A stretch of DNA of 64,000 nt, from positions 1-64,000 of the forward strand of contig JAFGNZ010000224.1 in assembly GCA_016926755.1 (NCBI GenBank), written 5' to 3'. The stretch is from Myxococcaceae bacterium (GTDB lineage: Bacteria > Myxococcota > Myxococcia > Myxococcales > Myxococcaceae). Below are positions 13,101-25,100 of the stretch, in pieces (the stretch's first letter is position 1; the number at the start of each line of letters is the position of its first letter). Below the pieces are notes generated by a model that was given only the letters and a program-made list of their open reading frames with translations, did not search any database and was not told where the DNA came from. The translations under genes were made by a program, and so were the position numbers.

Positions 13101-16100
13101 TCTCGCCATCGGTCGCCACGAAGAGCGTGCCGCCGGCCCAGCCGATGCCGGCCAGCTCGGCGCCCAGATCGGTGGCCTGGATCCGTTGCGGGTGGGCCTC
13201 ATCCGAGAGATCGAACACGTACAGCCGGCGATTGGCCGTCACGTAGGCACGGCTCGCGCGCACCACCACCCGGCTGCGCACCAGCTCCTCGTATGAGGTC
13301 AGCTGCGCATCCACCGCGATGCGGCCGCGCTGCTGGCCCGTGCGGTCGTACACCGTGAGGGAGAGGCCATTGCCGCCACCGTCCACCACGTCCGAGGTGA
13401 GCGCATAGAGGCGCTCCGGCCCCAGCTCCAGGGCGAGCGCGTCGGCATTCAGTGGGATCGACTCGAGCAGCCCCAGCGAGGCCGACGTGGCGTCGAACAC
13501 CTGGACATAGCCGGGCGCCTCCGTGGCGTTGACGGTGCTGACGAAGGCCCGCGCGCCCTCGATCCGGACGGCCGTGGCCAGGCCCGCCGTGGGGGTGCTG
13601 CGCACGAGGAAGGGCATCTCCGGACGAGACACATCCACCGCGGCCAGCCCGAGCACATCGGTGGCGAGCAGCGCCAGCGCCCCCTCCACGTCCAGCCCGC
13701 GCACCGGCGCCTGGGTGGAGAGGCCGCCCAGCCTCAACGGCCGCTCCTCCAGGCGGACGTCGAAGATCTCCAGCCCGAAGAGGTTCGGGGTCGGCACACC
13801 GACGTAGAGCCGATCCCCCACGAGCTTGATGTCCGAGGCCTCGCGAGGCGGGAAGCCCGGCAGGTCCATCGTCACGCCCACGGGCAGATCGTACGAGTAG
13901 ATCCCCACCGCCACCGGGTCCTCACCCGGCCGCACGAGCTCGACCGCGGCCAGGCCCGCCCCTTCCGCCTCGGGCGTGGTGAACTCCAGCGAGGACAGAT
14001 CCCGCACATCCACGTCCTCCGCGGCGAGGCCGCCCACGCGCACTTGCGTACCGGGAGCCACGGCCCGGCCCGTCACCGCCAGGCGCACCCGTGTGCCGCC
14101 CTCGATCGGCCCGTGGTCCGGGCTGAGCGTCACCTTTCGGCCGGCCAGCGGATCCAGGTACAACAGCCCGGCCGAGAGGGTGGCCTCGGGCCCCCCCTGA
14201 TCCACCACCCGCAGATCCACGGGGCCCGCCGTCGCCGCCGCCGGCACGGTGAGGTGCAGCTCCTCCTCGGAGACGAGGGTGACACCCGCGGGCTGGCCGC
14301 CGATGAAGGCCTCGCTCACGCCGCCCAACCCCGTGCCGAGCACCTTCACCACCTGCCCACCCACGGTGGACGCGGTGGTGGGCTCCACGGAGACGATGCG
14401 AGGCGCGCGCGCGCCGCTGCCCGCGGTGCGGAACGTGGTGCGCAGCGGGACGAGCAGCGCGCCGCCTCGCTGATCCGTGACGGTCGTGTCCACCTCCAGC
14501 TGGTAGGTGGCATCGGGTGCCAGCGGCTGCTGCGGCACGGCGACGATGGCGTAATCCAGCCAGGAGTGGTCCTCGCGCACGCTGAGCGTCAGGGGCACCG
14601 CGCCTTCAGGGCCCACCAGCCGCACCGTCTCCGCGGTGACGCTGGGCGCCGCCAGGGGCCGGCTCGTCCGCACCTCCAGCGCGGAGATCGACGGCGGCAC
14701 CCGCTCGCCGCGGGCCGGAAGGGTGTCCGTCACCAGCATGAACGGCATCTCCAGCTCGGCCAGGCGCGTCTGGCCCGCCAGCAGCAGCCGGTCCCCCACC
14801 GGCAGCACGTCCATCGCCTTCTCGGTGTTGCCGCCGCTGAGCAGCACGGGCTCGTGCGGATCAGACACGTCCACCAGCACCACGCCACCCTCGTTGGCGG
14901 CCACGAACAGCACGTCTCCGATCAGCCGCAGCCGCTGGGGCTCGCCCGGAGTGTTCGACAGCGCCGTGTCGAACGGGATCCGGTGGAACACGAGGGGGTG
15001 CGCTGGATCGGACACGTCCGCGAACGCCAGCCCATGCTCGGCCGAGGCGATGAAGGCCACGTCCCCGCGCACCAGGACATCCGTGAGGTTGCCATCCTCC
15101 TGCAGGGAGCCCACCGGCGCGGCGTCCGCCCCCGCCGACGAGTAGACGAGCAGCGAGCCACGCGGCTTGGACTCCTTGCGTGAATAGAGCGTCCGCTGTC
15201 CCCCACGGGAGCCGCCGGCCATCGAGTACTCCGGCAGCGGAGGGAGCGGCTGGTCCAGCTCGCACTTCAGATACCCCACGCCCTGGTGGTGCCCGGTGAC
15301 GACGTAGAGCCGTCCGTTGGCCACCGTCGCGGAATAAGGCTCGAACCCGTCCCCGCCGGGGCCGGCCGCCACGATGAGCGGGTCCGTCGGCACACGCGCG
15401 TCGACGAGCGTCACGGCCCCGCCCGCGCCGATCTGGTCCTTCACGGGCGAGCAGCCGGGAGGCGGCTGATCCGAGGGCGGATCCTTCAGGCCGTTGGAGA
15501 TCACCCAGGCGCCCACCGGCGTGGGCACCACGCGGGTGGCGAGCAGGCTCAGCTTCGCCCGCCCGAGCAGCGCCAGGCTGACCAGGTTGCCATCGGGCCC
15601 CTGCTCGAGCGTGCCGTTGCCATCCAACACCGACAGGCCGCTCAGGCCATTGGCGACGTAGAGCCGCTCCCCCGAGAGCGCCACATCGAGCGAGTCCGGC
15701 ATCAGCTCCACGTCCGGCAGGGGCGTGCTGGCCGGGAGATAGCGCTCGAGCACCGCCATCAGCAGATCCACCTGATCATCCGGCGGATTCACCACCTGCG
15801 CCCCGGCGCCGCGCGGGCGCCCGGCCAGCTGCACGTCGAAGCTGGCCATCCGGTATGACTCGGGCACCGTGCCGCCGCCCGTGAGCCTGCCCCAGTACGG
15901 CTGCTGGAACTTGTTACCCTTCCCCGCCGCACCGGCGGACGTATAGATGTAGTAGGGCGACAGCGGACTGCGCGCGAACGCCCCAGGCCGCACCGCCATG
16001 GCCCGCTCCTCGCCGAGGAAGGGCAGCCCGTAGCCCACCTTGCTCGGCGCCGCGCTGCGCTCCACCCCATCCGGAGACACCACCATCACCGTTGCGTCGC

Positions 16101-19100
16101 CGAAGGAGCCCGGCGGCGCGATCGCCCGCAGCCGCGTGGGCGACAACACCGTCACCTGGGAGGCGACCATGCCGCGCACCCGCGCCTGGGTCGATCCCAG
16201 CGGGTGGGCCCAATCCGGCAGGAAGCCCTCACCCACCACCTCCACGGTGCTGCCGCCGCGCGGGTTGAGGAAGCGCGGCGTGGCGGCGAAGGCCTGCAGC
16301 GGCAGCGTGTAGAAGTAGCCCCCCGGCCGACGCGCGCTCAGCCCGGTGTGCTGGCTCACCACCACCACGTCCGCCAGCCCCGGCTCGCCGGGCGGGATCT
16401 CGAGGGTGAGCCGCGTCAGCGAGCGGGCGAGCACCTCCGCCTGGACACCGCCGACGAACACCTCGCACGAGTCGTCGAAGTACTGGCCCAGCAGCTCGCT
16501 GAAGGTGCCGCCGCCCACCGGCCCCACCCGAGGCACCAGCTGGGAGATCCGCGGGGCGCTCCCAGGCGCGAACGCGGCCTGGAAGTCCACCTGGAGCGGC
16601 GCGACCAGGGCCTTGCCGAACCGGTTGCGCAGGGCGTTGCTCACGGTCAACCGCATGGCCGCGCCCGGTGGCAGCGGCCCTTGCAGCCGGAACAGCATGG
16701 TGCTGCGCGCATCCTGGGCATCGCCTGCCTCCAGGACGCCAGGCACCTCCACCCCGTCCGCGGTCAGGCGGAAGGCCTCCGCCGCGGACGAGGGCTCCAC
16801 GGTGGTGGACAGCACCACGGTGATGGAGGCCAGATCGAGCGGGACCCGCTCGCCGGGAGCCACGCTCACGCCCACCACGGACAGATCCGTCGCCGGGCCA
16901 AAGTCCACCCGCCACCCGCCACCCGCCGCCGACTGTCGCAGGCTCACCAGGCGCCCGCCAGGCGTGAGCGCCACGGCCCGCGCGCTGCCGCCCAGCGCAC
17001 CTGTCACGTGGTAGAGCAGCCGCGGCTGGGCGAGGGACGAGATGTCCACCACCGCCACCCCTGCGCTCCCAGCCGCCACGTAAGCCAGGTCCCCCGCGAG
17101 CCGGACATCCGTGGCGAAGCCCTTGACGTCCACCGCCGCCAGCTGCGCCGGGGCGCTCGGATCACTGACATCCACCAGCACCAGGCCCTGGTCGCCCGCG
17201 GCCACCGCCGCCAGCGGGCCACGCAGCCTCACCCGCTGCACGTCCATGGGCAGTTGGCCCAGCACGGCCACCGCGCCCTCGACGGAGAGCGTGCGGAACA
17301 GGCCATCCTCCACGTCACCCGAAGCGGTGCGAACGCCGACCCCCACCGCCGCCAGCCCCCCCTCGATGGAGGCGGCCTGGGCCGCGGGCTGCGAGGGGAA
17401 GTCGCGGATGGGGAACGGCGGATGGGAGATGTCGAAGGTGTGGAAGCCCTGCGTGGCGGCCGCCCCCAGGAGCCGATCGCCCCGTGCGTCCACGTCGTAG
17501 ACGCCGTCACCTGGGATGGCCTGCGTGGCCACCAGCCGCGGCTGCTGAGGGTTGGAGATATCGAACTCGTACACCGCGCCCGCGGTGATGGCGCCCTCCT
17601 CGTCGCGTGAGTGGATGCCGCTGGCGAACAGCCGGTCCCCGCCCTCCGGCGGGTACGACACGGCCCACAGGTCGCCCGCACTGGCCCACCCCACGATACG
17701 GTCATCGATGAGATCGTTGTCTTCATCCACCAGCTCCGCCTGGCGATCCGGCGGGATGGCCACACCGCCGCCCGCGTTGGGCCCGCGCGTGTAGAGGCCG
17801 CTCAGGTCCACCACGTGCAACCCAGCGCTCCCCACCACATAGGAGTACGAGCCGATGACCACCGCATCACGCAACGTGCCCGACACCCCCACCGAGGCCT
17901 GGGTGGGCTGATCGAAGGTGAAGGCCTTGGGCAAGGTGGCGCTCGCGCCGTCCGGGTTCTCCACGGTGACGTCCGCCGGCCCGCGCAGCCCATTGGGCGT
18001 ATACACCTCCAGCCAGTTGAGCCCGAGCACCCGCGGGAGGTGGCCCTCGACACCATTGAAGCGCACGCGCACCAGCCCCGTGGGCGAGAAGCCCCGCCCC
18101 TGGATCAGCACCCGCGTGCCACCCGAGGTCGGCCCTCGCGCCGGTGACAGTCCGGTGAGCGCCAGCGCCTCGGTATAGAGGAACGCGCCCGGGCGCAGCA
18201 GCCCCGTGCCCGAAGGGTTCTTCACCTCGAGCGTGGCCGCGCCCTCGGCGCCCGCGGGCGAGCGCAGCGTCACCGTCGTCCCATCCTCGGACACCTGCAC
18301 CTCGGTGGCTGGCAGGCCGTTGAAGCGCACCTCCACGCCCGGCTCGAAGCCGCTGCCGCTGAGCACCACCTGGGTGCCGCCCCCGGTGGGCCCCTGCCGG
18401 GGCAGCATGGCGGCGAGCGACACCGGCGTGGCCGTGCGCGAGAGCGACGTGCCGAACTCGAGCCAGAACGCGCCCGGCATCACCGCCTGGGTGTCGGCAG
18501 CTCGCAGGCCCTCCAGCACCAGGCGGTAGCGGCTCCCAGTCTCCAGCTCCGCCTCCGGCGCCACCGTCACCTCCGCGCCGGACACCGTGACAGCCGCCGG
18601 CACCTCGGTGCCATTGGCCGAGCCATCCAGCACGAGCAGGCGCACCTGGCCCGCCGGCCCGAGCTCCACCGGGACGTTGAAGCTCACCCGCGGCGCCACC
18701 GTGGGCCGCGCCGTCATCTCACCCGCCATGGGAGTCGTGGCCACCACCATGGGGAAGGGCAGCCGCACGACCGCCAGGCCATCCTGCGCGCTCCCCAACG
18801 AGGTGGAGTAGGTGGAGGAGATCGTCGCCACCACCACGTCCCGCTCGATGGCCACGTCCGAGAGCCCCATGGCCGGGAAGAGATCGAGCGCATCGATGCT
18901 CCTGGGAGCCGACAGCTGGGATGCCTCCACCATCTGGAGGGCGGCCGCTCCGGGACTACCCGAGGCGGCCGCCGCCACGTGCGGCCCCATCGCGGAGGCG
19001 ACGAAGTTCAGCGACGGCATCAGCGGAGGGATCAGCGCCTGGACGTAGGGGCGCTCCGCCGGCGTCAGAGACAGCGTCCGCAGCCTGCCCATGGCCGAGA

Positions 19101-22100
19101 GCGCCTGGGTGCCACGCGCCACCACGTCACCGAGCGGCTCGGGGAACTCGCCCACCGCCGCCAGCCCGGTCGTCGCGAGATCCACCACGAGGGTACTGGC
19201 CTCATCGTCCACCCTGGCCTCCACCAGCGCGTAGCGATCCGCGATGCCCACGCGCTCGACGCTGACCTCCCTCACCTGCCCTCCCATGAGGAAGCTCCGC
19301 TGCGCGCCGAGCAGCACCGGGCGGTCCGGGTCGGCGATCGAGAAGACCGTCAGCCCGCCCTCGCCAGCGGCCACCAGCGCCAGGTCACCCGCGAGCGCCA
19401 CCCCGCGCGCGCGGCCCGTGAAGGGCACCGCGGTGACGTGCGCGGGAGCCGTGCGATCGCTCAGGTCGAACACCAGCAGCGAGGGCCCGCCCTCGCCCGC
19501 CACCTCCACGAAGGGCAGCTCCGGCGCGTCCGCCACCACGTAGGCCCGCGTGCCGCGCACGGTCAGATCCACCGGCATGTACGGCGGCAGGATGGAGACG
19601 CCCCCCAGCACCGAGGCGTTCTCGGGCTCCTCGACATCGACCGCCCCCAGCCCTCCAGGCGTGCTGAGGGTGAGGAGCTCCGCGGGTGTCTTCGCGCCCA
19701 GGTAGACGCTGGCCGCCGAGAGCACCCATGCCGTGCGCTCGTGCAGGGCCACCCGCAGCGGAGTGCCGCGCGCGAGCCGGTAGTCCGGCTGGGTGTCGCC
19801 GTCGGTCCTCGGATCATAGCGGCCGATGACGGAGGAGACGACCAGCTTGCTGTAGAGGAAGGCGCCGGGAGCGATGGCGCGCTTGCCATCCGGGTTCTCC
19901 ACCGTGACGTCCGCCGGGCCGAACGCCCCCGCGGGTGTCACCGCTTCCAGCCTCCCGGGGCCGAGCACCCGCACCTGCGTGGCCGGCTGGCCCTTGAAGC
20001 GCACCGCGGCGCCGCGCTGGAAGCCCCCACCGAAGAGCTCCACCCGCGTCCCACCCTCCACGGAGCCCGAGGCTGGCGCCACGAAGTTGATCTGCAGGAT
20101 GGGCAGGTAGATGAAGCCCCCCAGCAGCGAGCCCTCCCCACCATCCGGGTTGACCACCGTCACCAGCGCGGGCCCCTCCACCTGCGGGGGCGTGAGGGCC
20201 TTCAGCGTCTTGCCATCCGCCGACACCTCCACCTGCTGCGCCTCGGCCTCCGAGAAGAAGAGCCGCGCCCCCGGGGCGAAGTCCGTCCCGGTCAGGACCA
20301 CCTGCGTCGCGCCCTCCACGGGGCCGGCGCTCGGCTGCACCGAGGCGATGTGAGGCGCCGCGCCAGCGGTCGCTCGGGTACGGAACCAGGCGATGAACGG
20401 CTCGGCCAGCTCCTGGCCGGAGCCCGTCGTCACACACGCGATCTCCGCCTCCTCATCACACGCGGGGACCACCACGAAATAGGGCGTCGACACCGCCAGC
20501 GGGGCCGCGGGCGTCAGCTGCACCGTGCGGCCCTCCACGGCGAGCGCCGCCGGAACCACTCGGCCGAGTGTCGGGTCAGCCTCCCGCAGCTGCACCGTCG
20601 CCGCGGTCACGCTGGTGGGATCCGGAGGTGCCGAGAACTCCACCGCCACGGAGCTCTCCACCGCCACCTGCCGGTCTCCCTCGGAGGGGCTGACGTCCGT
20701 CACGAGGAAGCGCGGCAGACTGAAGACGGCGGCGCCCTCGTTGCCGAAGAGCGCCACGGGCTGGCCCGCGGCGATGGCGAGGTCCGCCGCCCGCGGGAGG
20801 TTGGCGCGCACGAAGGTGGACAGGGTGCCGTCCGCGCGCAGCACCGAGGCCGACAGCAGCCCCTTGATGGGCTGACCGTCCTGATTGACCAGCGACGAGG
20901 AGGCCAGGGCGAGGTTCCCGCTGACGGACACCGCCGCCAGCCCCGTGGCCAGCAGATCCTGGCGCGCCGAGCGGTGGGGCAGCAGCGCGCGCACCAGCGG
21001 CTCCCGCGGGTTGGCCACGTCCACCACGGCGAGGGTGGCGTTGGAGTCCCTGCACGCCACGTAGGCCCGCTCGGCCTCGACCGCCACGCGCACCGCCTCG
21101 CCAGGCAGCGCGACGAAGCCCAGCTCGCGCAGCATCGGGTCGCGCAGATCCAGCACCCGCAACCCGCCCGGGCCGGCGGCGACCAGCAGCAGCTCTCCCA
21201 TCACCGCCACGTCGTGGGCCGGGCCCACGATGGGCCGGGTGTTCAGCCGTATCGGCGAGTACGGGTCGCCCACGTCCACCACCGCCACGCCCTCCTCGCC
21301 ATTGGCGACGAAGGCCAGGCGCCCGGCGGCAGCCATCCCGAGGATGTTCTCGCCCGGCAGGTCCACCTTCCCCCGCCGACTGAGCATCGGGGCGGCGGAC
21401 GTGTCCACCACGGTGAGCAGTGGCGGGAACTCCGCCCCTTGTGGCGTGCGATAGCGCTCGGTGCCCACCAACACGAGCTCCCCCAGGAAGGCGGCCGCCT
21501 TCGGCGGGCCGTCCACCTCCAGCAAGCCCAGCTCGGTCGCGACGCCCTGCTCCACGCGCGACAGCGCCACCCGATTGAGGCTCGGATCCGAACCAGCGGT
21601 GCCCAGAACCACCCGGCGATCCGGGTTGCCTCGCAGCAGCGTCGAGCTCGCGGGGCCTGGCGGGGGCGGAGGGAAGGGATTGAAGATAAACGCCGGCGCC
21701 AGGCCCAGCTCCACATGCTCGATGGTGGAGAGCCCGCGGTTCTCGCTGGGGTCAACGGCCGCCGCGTGCACCTGCCTCGTCTGACCGGCGAAGCCCGTGG
21801 GAGCCAGCCACTGCCGCTGGTAGAGGGGGCGGTTCGCGGGCCCCGGAACGGACACGGCGGTGGAGCCCACGCTCAGGCCCTCGATGAAGAACTCCACCTG
21901 CGCCACCGAGGCGTTGTCGTCGGCCGCGGCCGAGAGCGTCACCAGCTCGCCCTCGGTCACCACGTCCCAGCCCGGAGGGTCCACCAGCTCGACCTCGGGC
22001 GCCACCGTGTCGCGCACCGTCCCCAGCACCACGGGCGCGGAGGACGTCTCCTGCCCCGCCAGGTCCACCGCCACCGCGGTGAGCGTCATCGCGCGGTTGC

Positions 22101-25100
22101 CGCTGCCCAGCGCGGGCAGGAAGGTGGCGCTGAACACGGTGGGCTTGCCGGGGATGCCCGCCGGCGCGCTGGCGGTGGCCACGTTGCGACCATCCACGAA
22201 GAAGTGGACCGTCTGCACGCGCCCCTCCGCGTCGCGCGCGTCCGCCTCCATCCGCACGGGCTGTCCCTCGAAGATGGCGCTCCCGCTGAGGGGCTTGATC
22301 AAGGCCACGGTGGGCCTCTGATCCGGCGTCACCAGCACGGACACCGCCGAGCTCCATGCCTCCTGGCCCGCGACGTCCACCGCGCGCGCCCGGAAGACGA
22401 GCGTCTGATCCACCTCGGCCGGATCCGGCACGTAGACGAACTCGAAAGGCAGCTGGTTCTTGCGGCCGATCTCCACCTCGCCCGCGCCCGGACGGGTGAC
22501 GAAGAAGCCCACGCTGGCCACCGCCACATCGTCCGAGGCGGAGGCGAGCAGCGGCGAGGGCCTGCCGGCCACCATGCTGTCGGCAGCGGCCAGGGCCACC
22601 TGCGGGGGCTCATCCGCCACCACCTGGACCGTCACCGAGCCCGTGCCCTGGTTGCCAGAGGTGTCCGTCGCCGTGGCGGTGATGCTCAGCGCCTCCCCGG
22701 CCAGCTCCTTGGGCACCCGGTAGCCGAAGGCATACGGAGCCACGGGCATCGATGTGTGGGCGGTGCCGTTGAGAGCGAAGTCCACGCGCACCACGCCCAC
22801 GTTGTCGTCCGCGTCCGCCTCCACCCGCAGCAGCTGGCCGGCCTTGATCTGCGAGCCCGCCACTGGAGCGCGGAAGCTCACCGTGGGCGCCAGCGTGTCG
22901 GCAACCACCTGCACCTGGACGACGGGGGCCAGCGCCTCCTTGCCCGTGGTATCCCAGACCCGGGCGCTCAGCGTGAGCGTGCGGCCCGCCGACCCGTAGG
23001 GCAGCGGGATGCGGAAGCGATACGGAGCGCTGGTGCCGACGAAGCGGAGCATCCCGGCCGCCCCACCCTCCACCGTCGCCTCCACGCGCTGCACCCCCAG
23101 GTCATCACTCGCGGCCACCACGAAGGCGGCGTCACGGCCCTCGGTGAGGTTCTGGCCCTCACGCGGCTCGGCGATGACCACCGTGGGCGGGCGATCCTCG
23201 ACCACTGGCAGCCGCACCACCTGGCTGCGCCCCTCATGGCCGAACGAGTCAACCGCGAAGGCCTGCAGCTCCACCGCCTCGGCGCCCTCGGGCACGGACA
23301 CCCGGAAGACGAACGGCGGCGCCCGCAGCACCGTATCCAGGAAGACGCCGTTGACGCGCAGGCGCGCGCTGGTGACGCCCACGTCATCCTCGGCCGCCAA
23401 CGTCACCGTCACGTGGCTCTGCTCCACGACGGGGGTGCCGTCCGGAGGCGACAGGATCACGACGGAGGGCTCCTGATCCCGCACCACGTCCACCAGCTGG
23501 AGCGCCAGAGCGCTGAGGTTGCCGGCCGAATCGCGCGCGCGTGCCGCGATGAAGTAGGGCGCCGAGTCGCCCGCCGCCAGCTCGGCCAGCAGCGGCGCCT
23601 TGAACACGGCGCTCACCACCGGGCTGGTGACGGTGTAGCCATCCTCCTGGGTGACGCTCTCGGGCGAGAAGCCACCGGCGCGGCGGATGACCTTCAGCTG
23701 ATCCAGGCTCGCACCGGCGAGGATCTCCACCTCCTGGACGAAGGCATTGTCCAGGCCCACCGCCTCGACGGTGACGGCGCTCCCCTCCACCAGATCCTTG
23801 CCCAGCGCGGGGCGGAGGACGATCGCCTCGGGAGCAGAGGTGTCCGGCACCACCCTCACGACCTGCTCCAGGATCGAGCTGTGCCCCTCGAGATCCGTGG
23901 CCACCGCGCGCACCGTCAGCTGCGCCTCGGGGCGCGAGGGATCCAGCGCCACGAAGCCTGGCGGCAGCTGGAGCCGGCCTTTGAACTCGCGGAGCAGGGT
24001 GACGTCATTGTAGGGGGGCGACAGGCGCTGGGCCGCCAGACGCACCGCCGGATCCATCGCGATGGGGAGCCCGTCCTCGGAGAGCTGGTCTTCGAAGTAC
24101 TGGATCCCCCGTGACTCGGCGTACGAGACCTGCAGCGCCGGCTGCCCGTTGACGAAGTACTCCACCTGGGACACGCGCGTGTCGTCCCCGGACACCGCGG
24201 AGAGGACCAGCGAGATGCTGCCCTCGCTGAGCGTGGCTCCGGGGGCCGGCGCCACCATGGACAGCGCCGGGGCCTTCGGCTGCTTCCCCTCCACCAGGAG
24301 CCGCGCGCTCTGGCTCACGCCCAGGGTGTCCGTGGCCGTCAGCACCAACACCGTGGGGGCGCCGTCCGCCTGCACGGGTGGCGTGAACGAGGCCACGCCG
24401 CTGTAGCTCTTGCTCCCCGCGGCCGGTGTCACCGAGAGCACCGTGGCGCCCGCATACTGGAGCTCCACCTGGGCCAGCCCGACGTCATCCTCCGCTTTCA
24501 CCGCCAGCTGGTGAGGCACCGCCTGCAACAGCCGCACGTACCCGCTGTTGACCTCGGTGCTGGAGACGACGTGCCTGGCGCCGGGTGCATCCATGGGCAG
24601 GTGGTACTCCAGGGTGCCGAAGGAGACGCGCGGCCCGGAGTCCGCGAGGATCTCCAGGAAGCTCGCGGTGGAGGCAGTGGCGTTGCCGGCCCGGTCATAG
24701 GCGAGCGCCGTCAGCTGCAGCGGCGTGCCCGAGGTGGGCGTGGAGATGCTCAGCGGGAAGGAGGCCTGGCGCAGGTCGCGCCCCTCGCGGACACCGCGGA
24801 CGGCGCCATCCACCAGCAGCTGGACGCTCTGCACGGCCGTCTCATCCGAGACACTCACGTCAACCTGGAAAACCTCGCCGATCACCCGGGCCGAGCCGCT
24901 GATCGGCCGCGTGATGGACACCTGGGGCCCGCGCGTGTCCGCGCGCGCCACCACCTGTTGGCTCCGAGAGGACACCGCCCCGGCGTCATCCCGCACCACC
25001 GCGGTCAGCAGCGCCGAGCGCGGCGCCCACCCCTCGGGGATGCGCAGCTCGCTGCTCAGCGGCCGGGGCTGCCCAGGCGTGATCTCGATCCCTGACCAGG

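Noticed and set aside
2914-13296. Plus-strand reading frame of 3,460 codons
   Set aside because: It is in antisense register to the giant minus-strand gene; its sequence is rich in Arg, His and Pro with no domain, and the minus strand reads as clear Ig/IPT/propeller protein.
18979-24114. Plus-strand reading frame of 1,711 codons
   Set aside because: Same antisense shadow effect; low-complexity Arg/His-rich translation without homology-like motifs.
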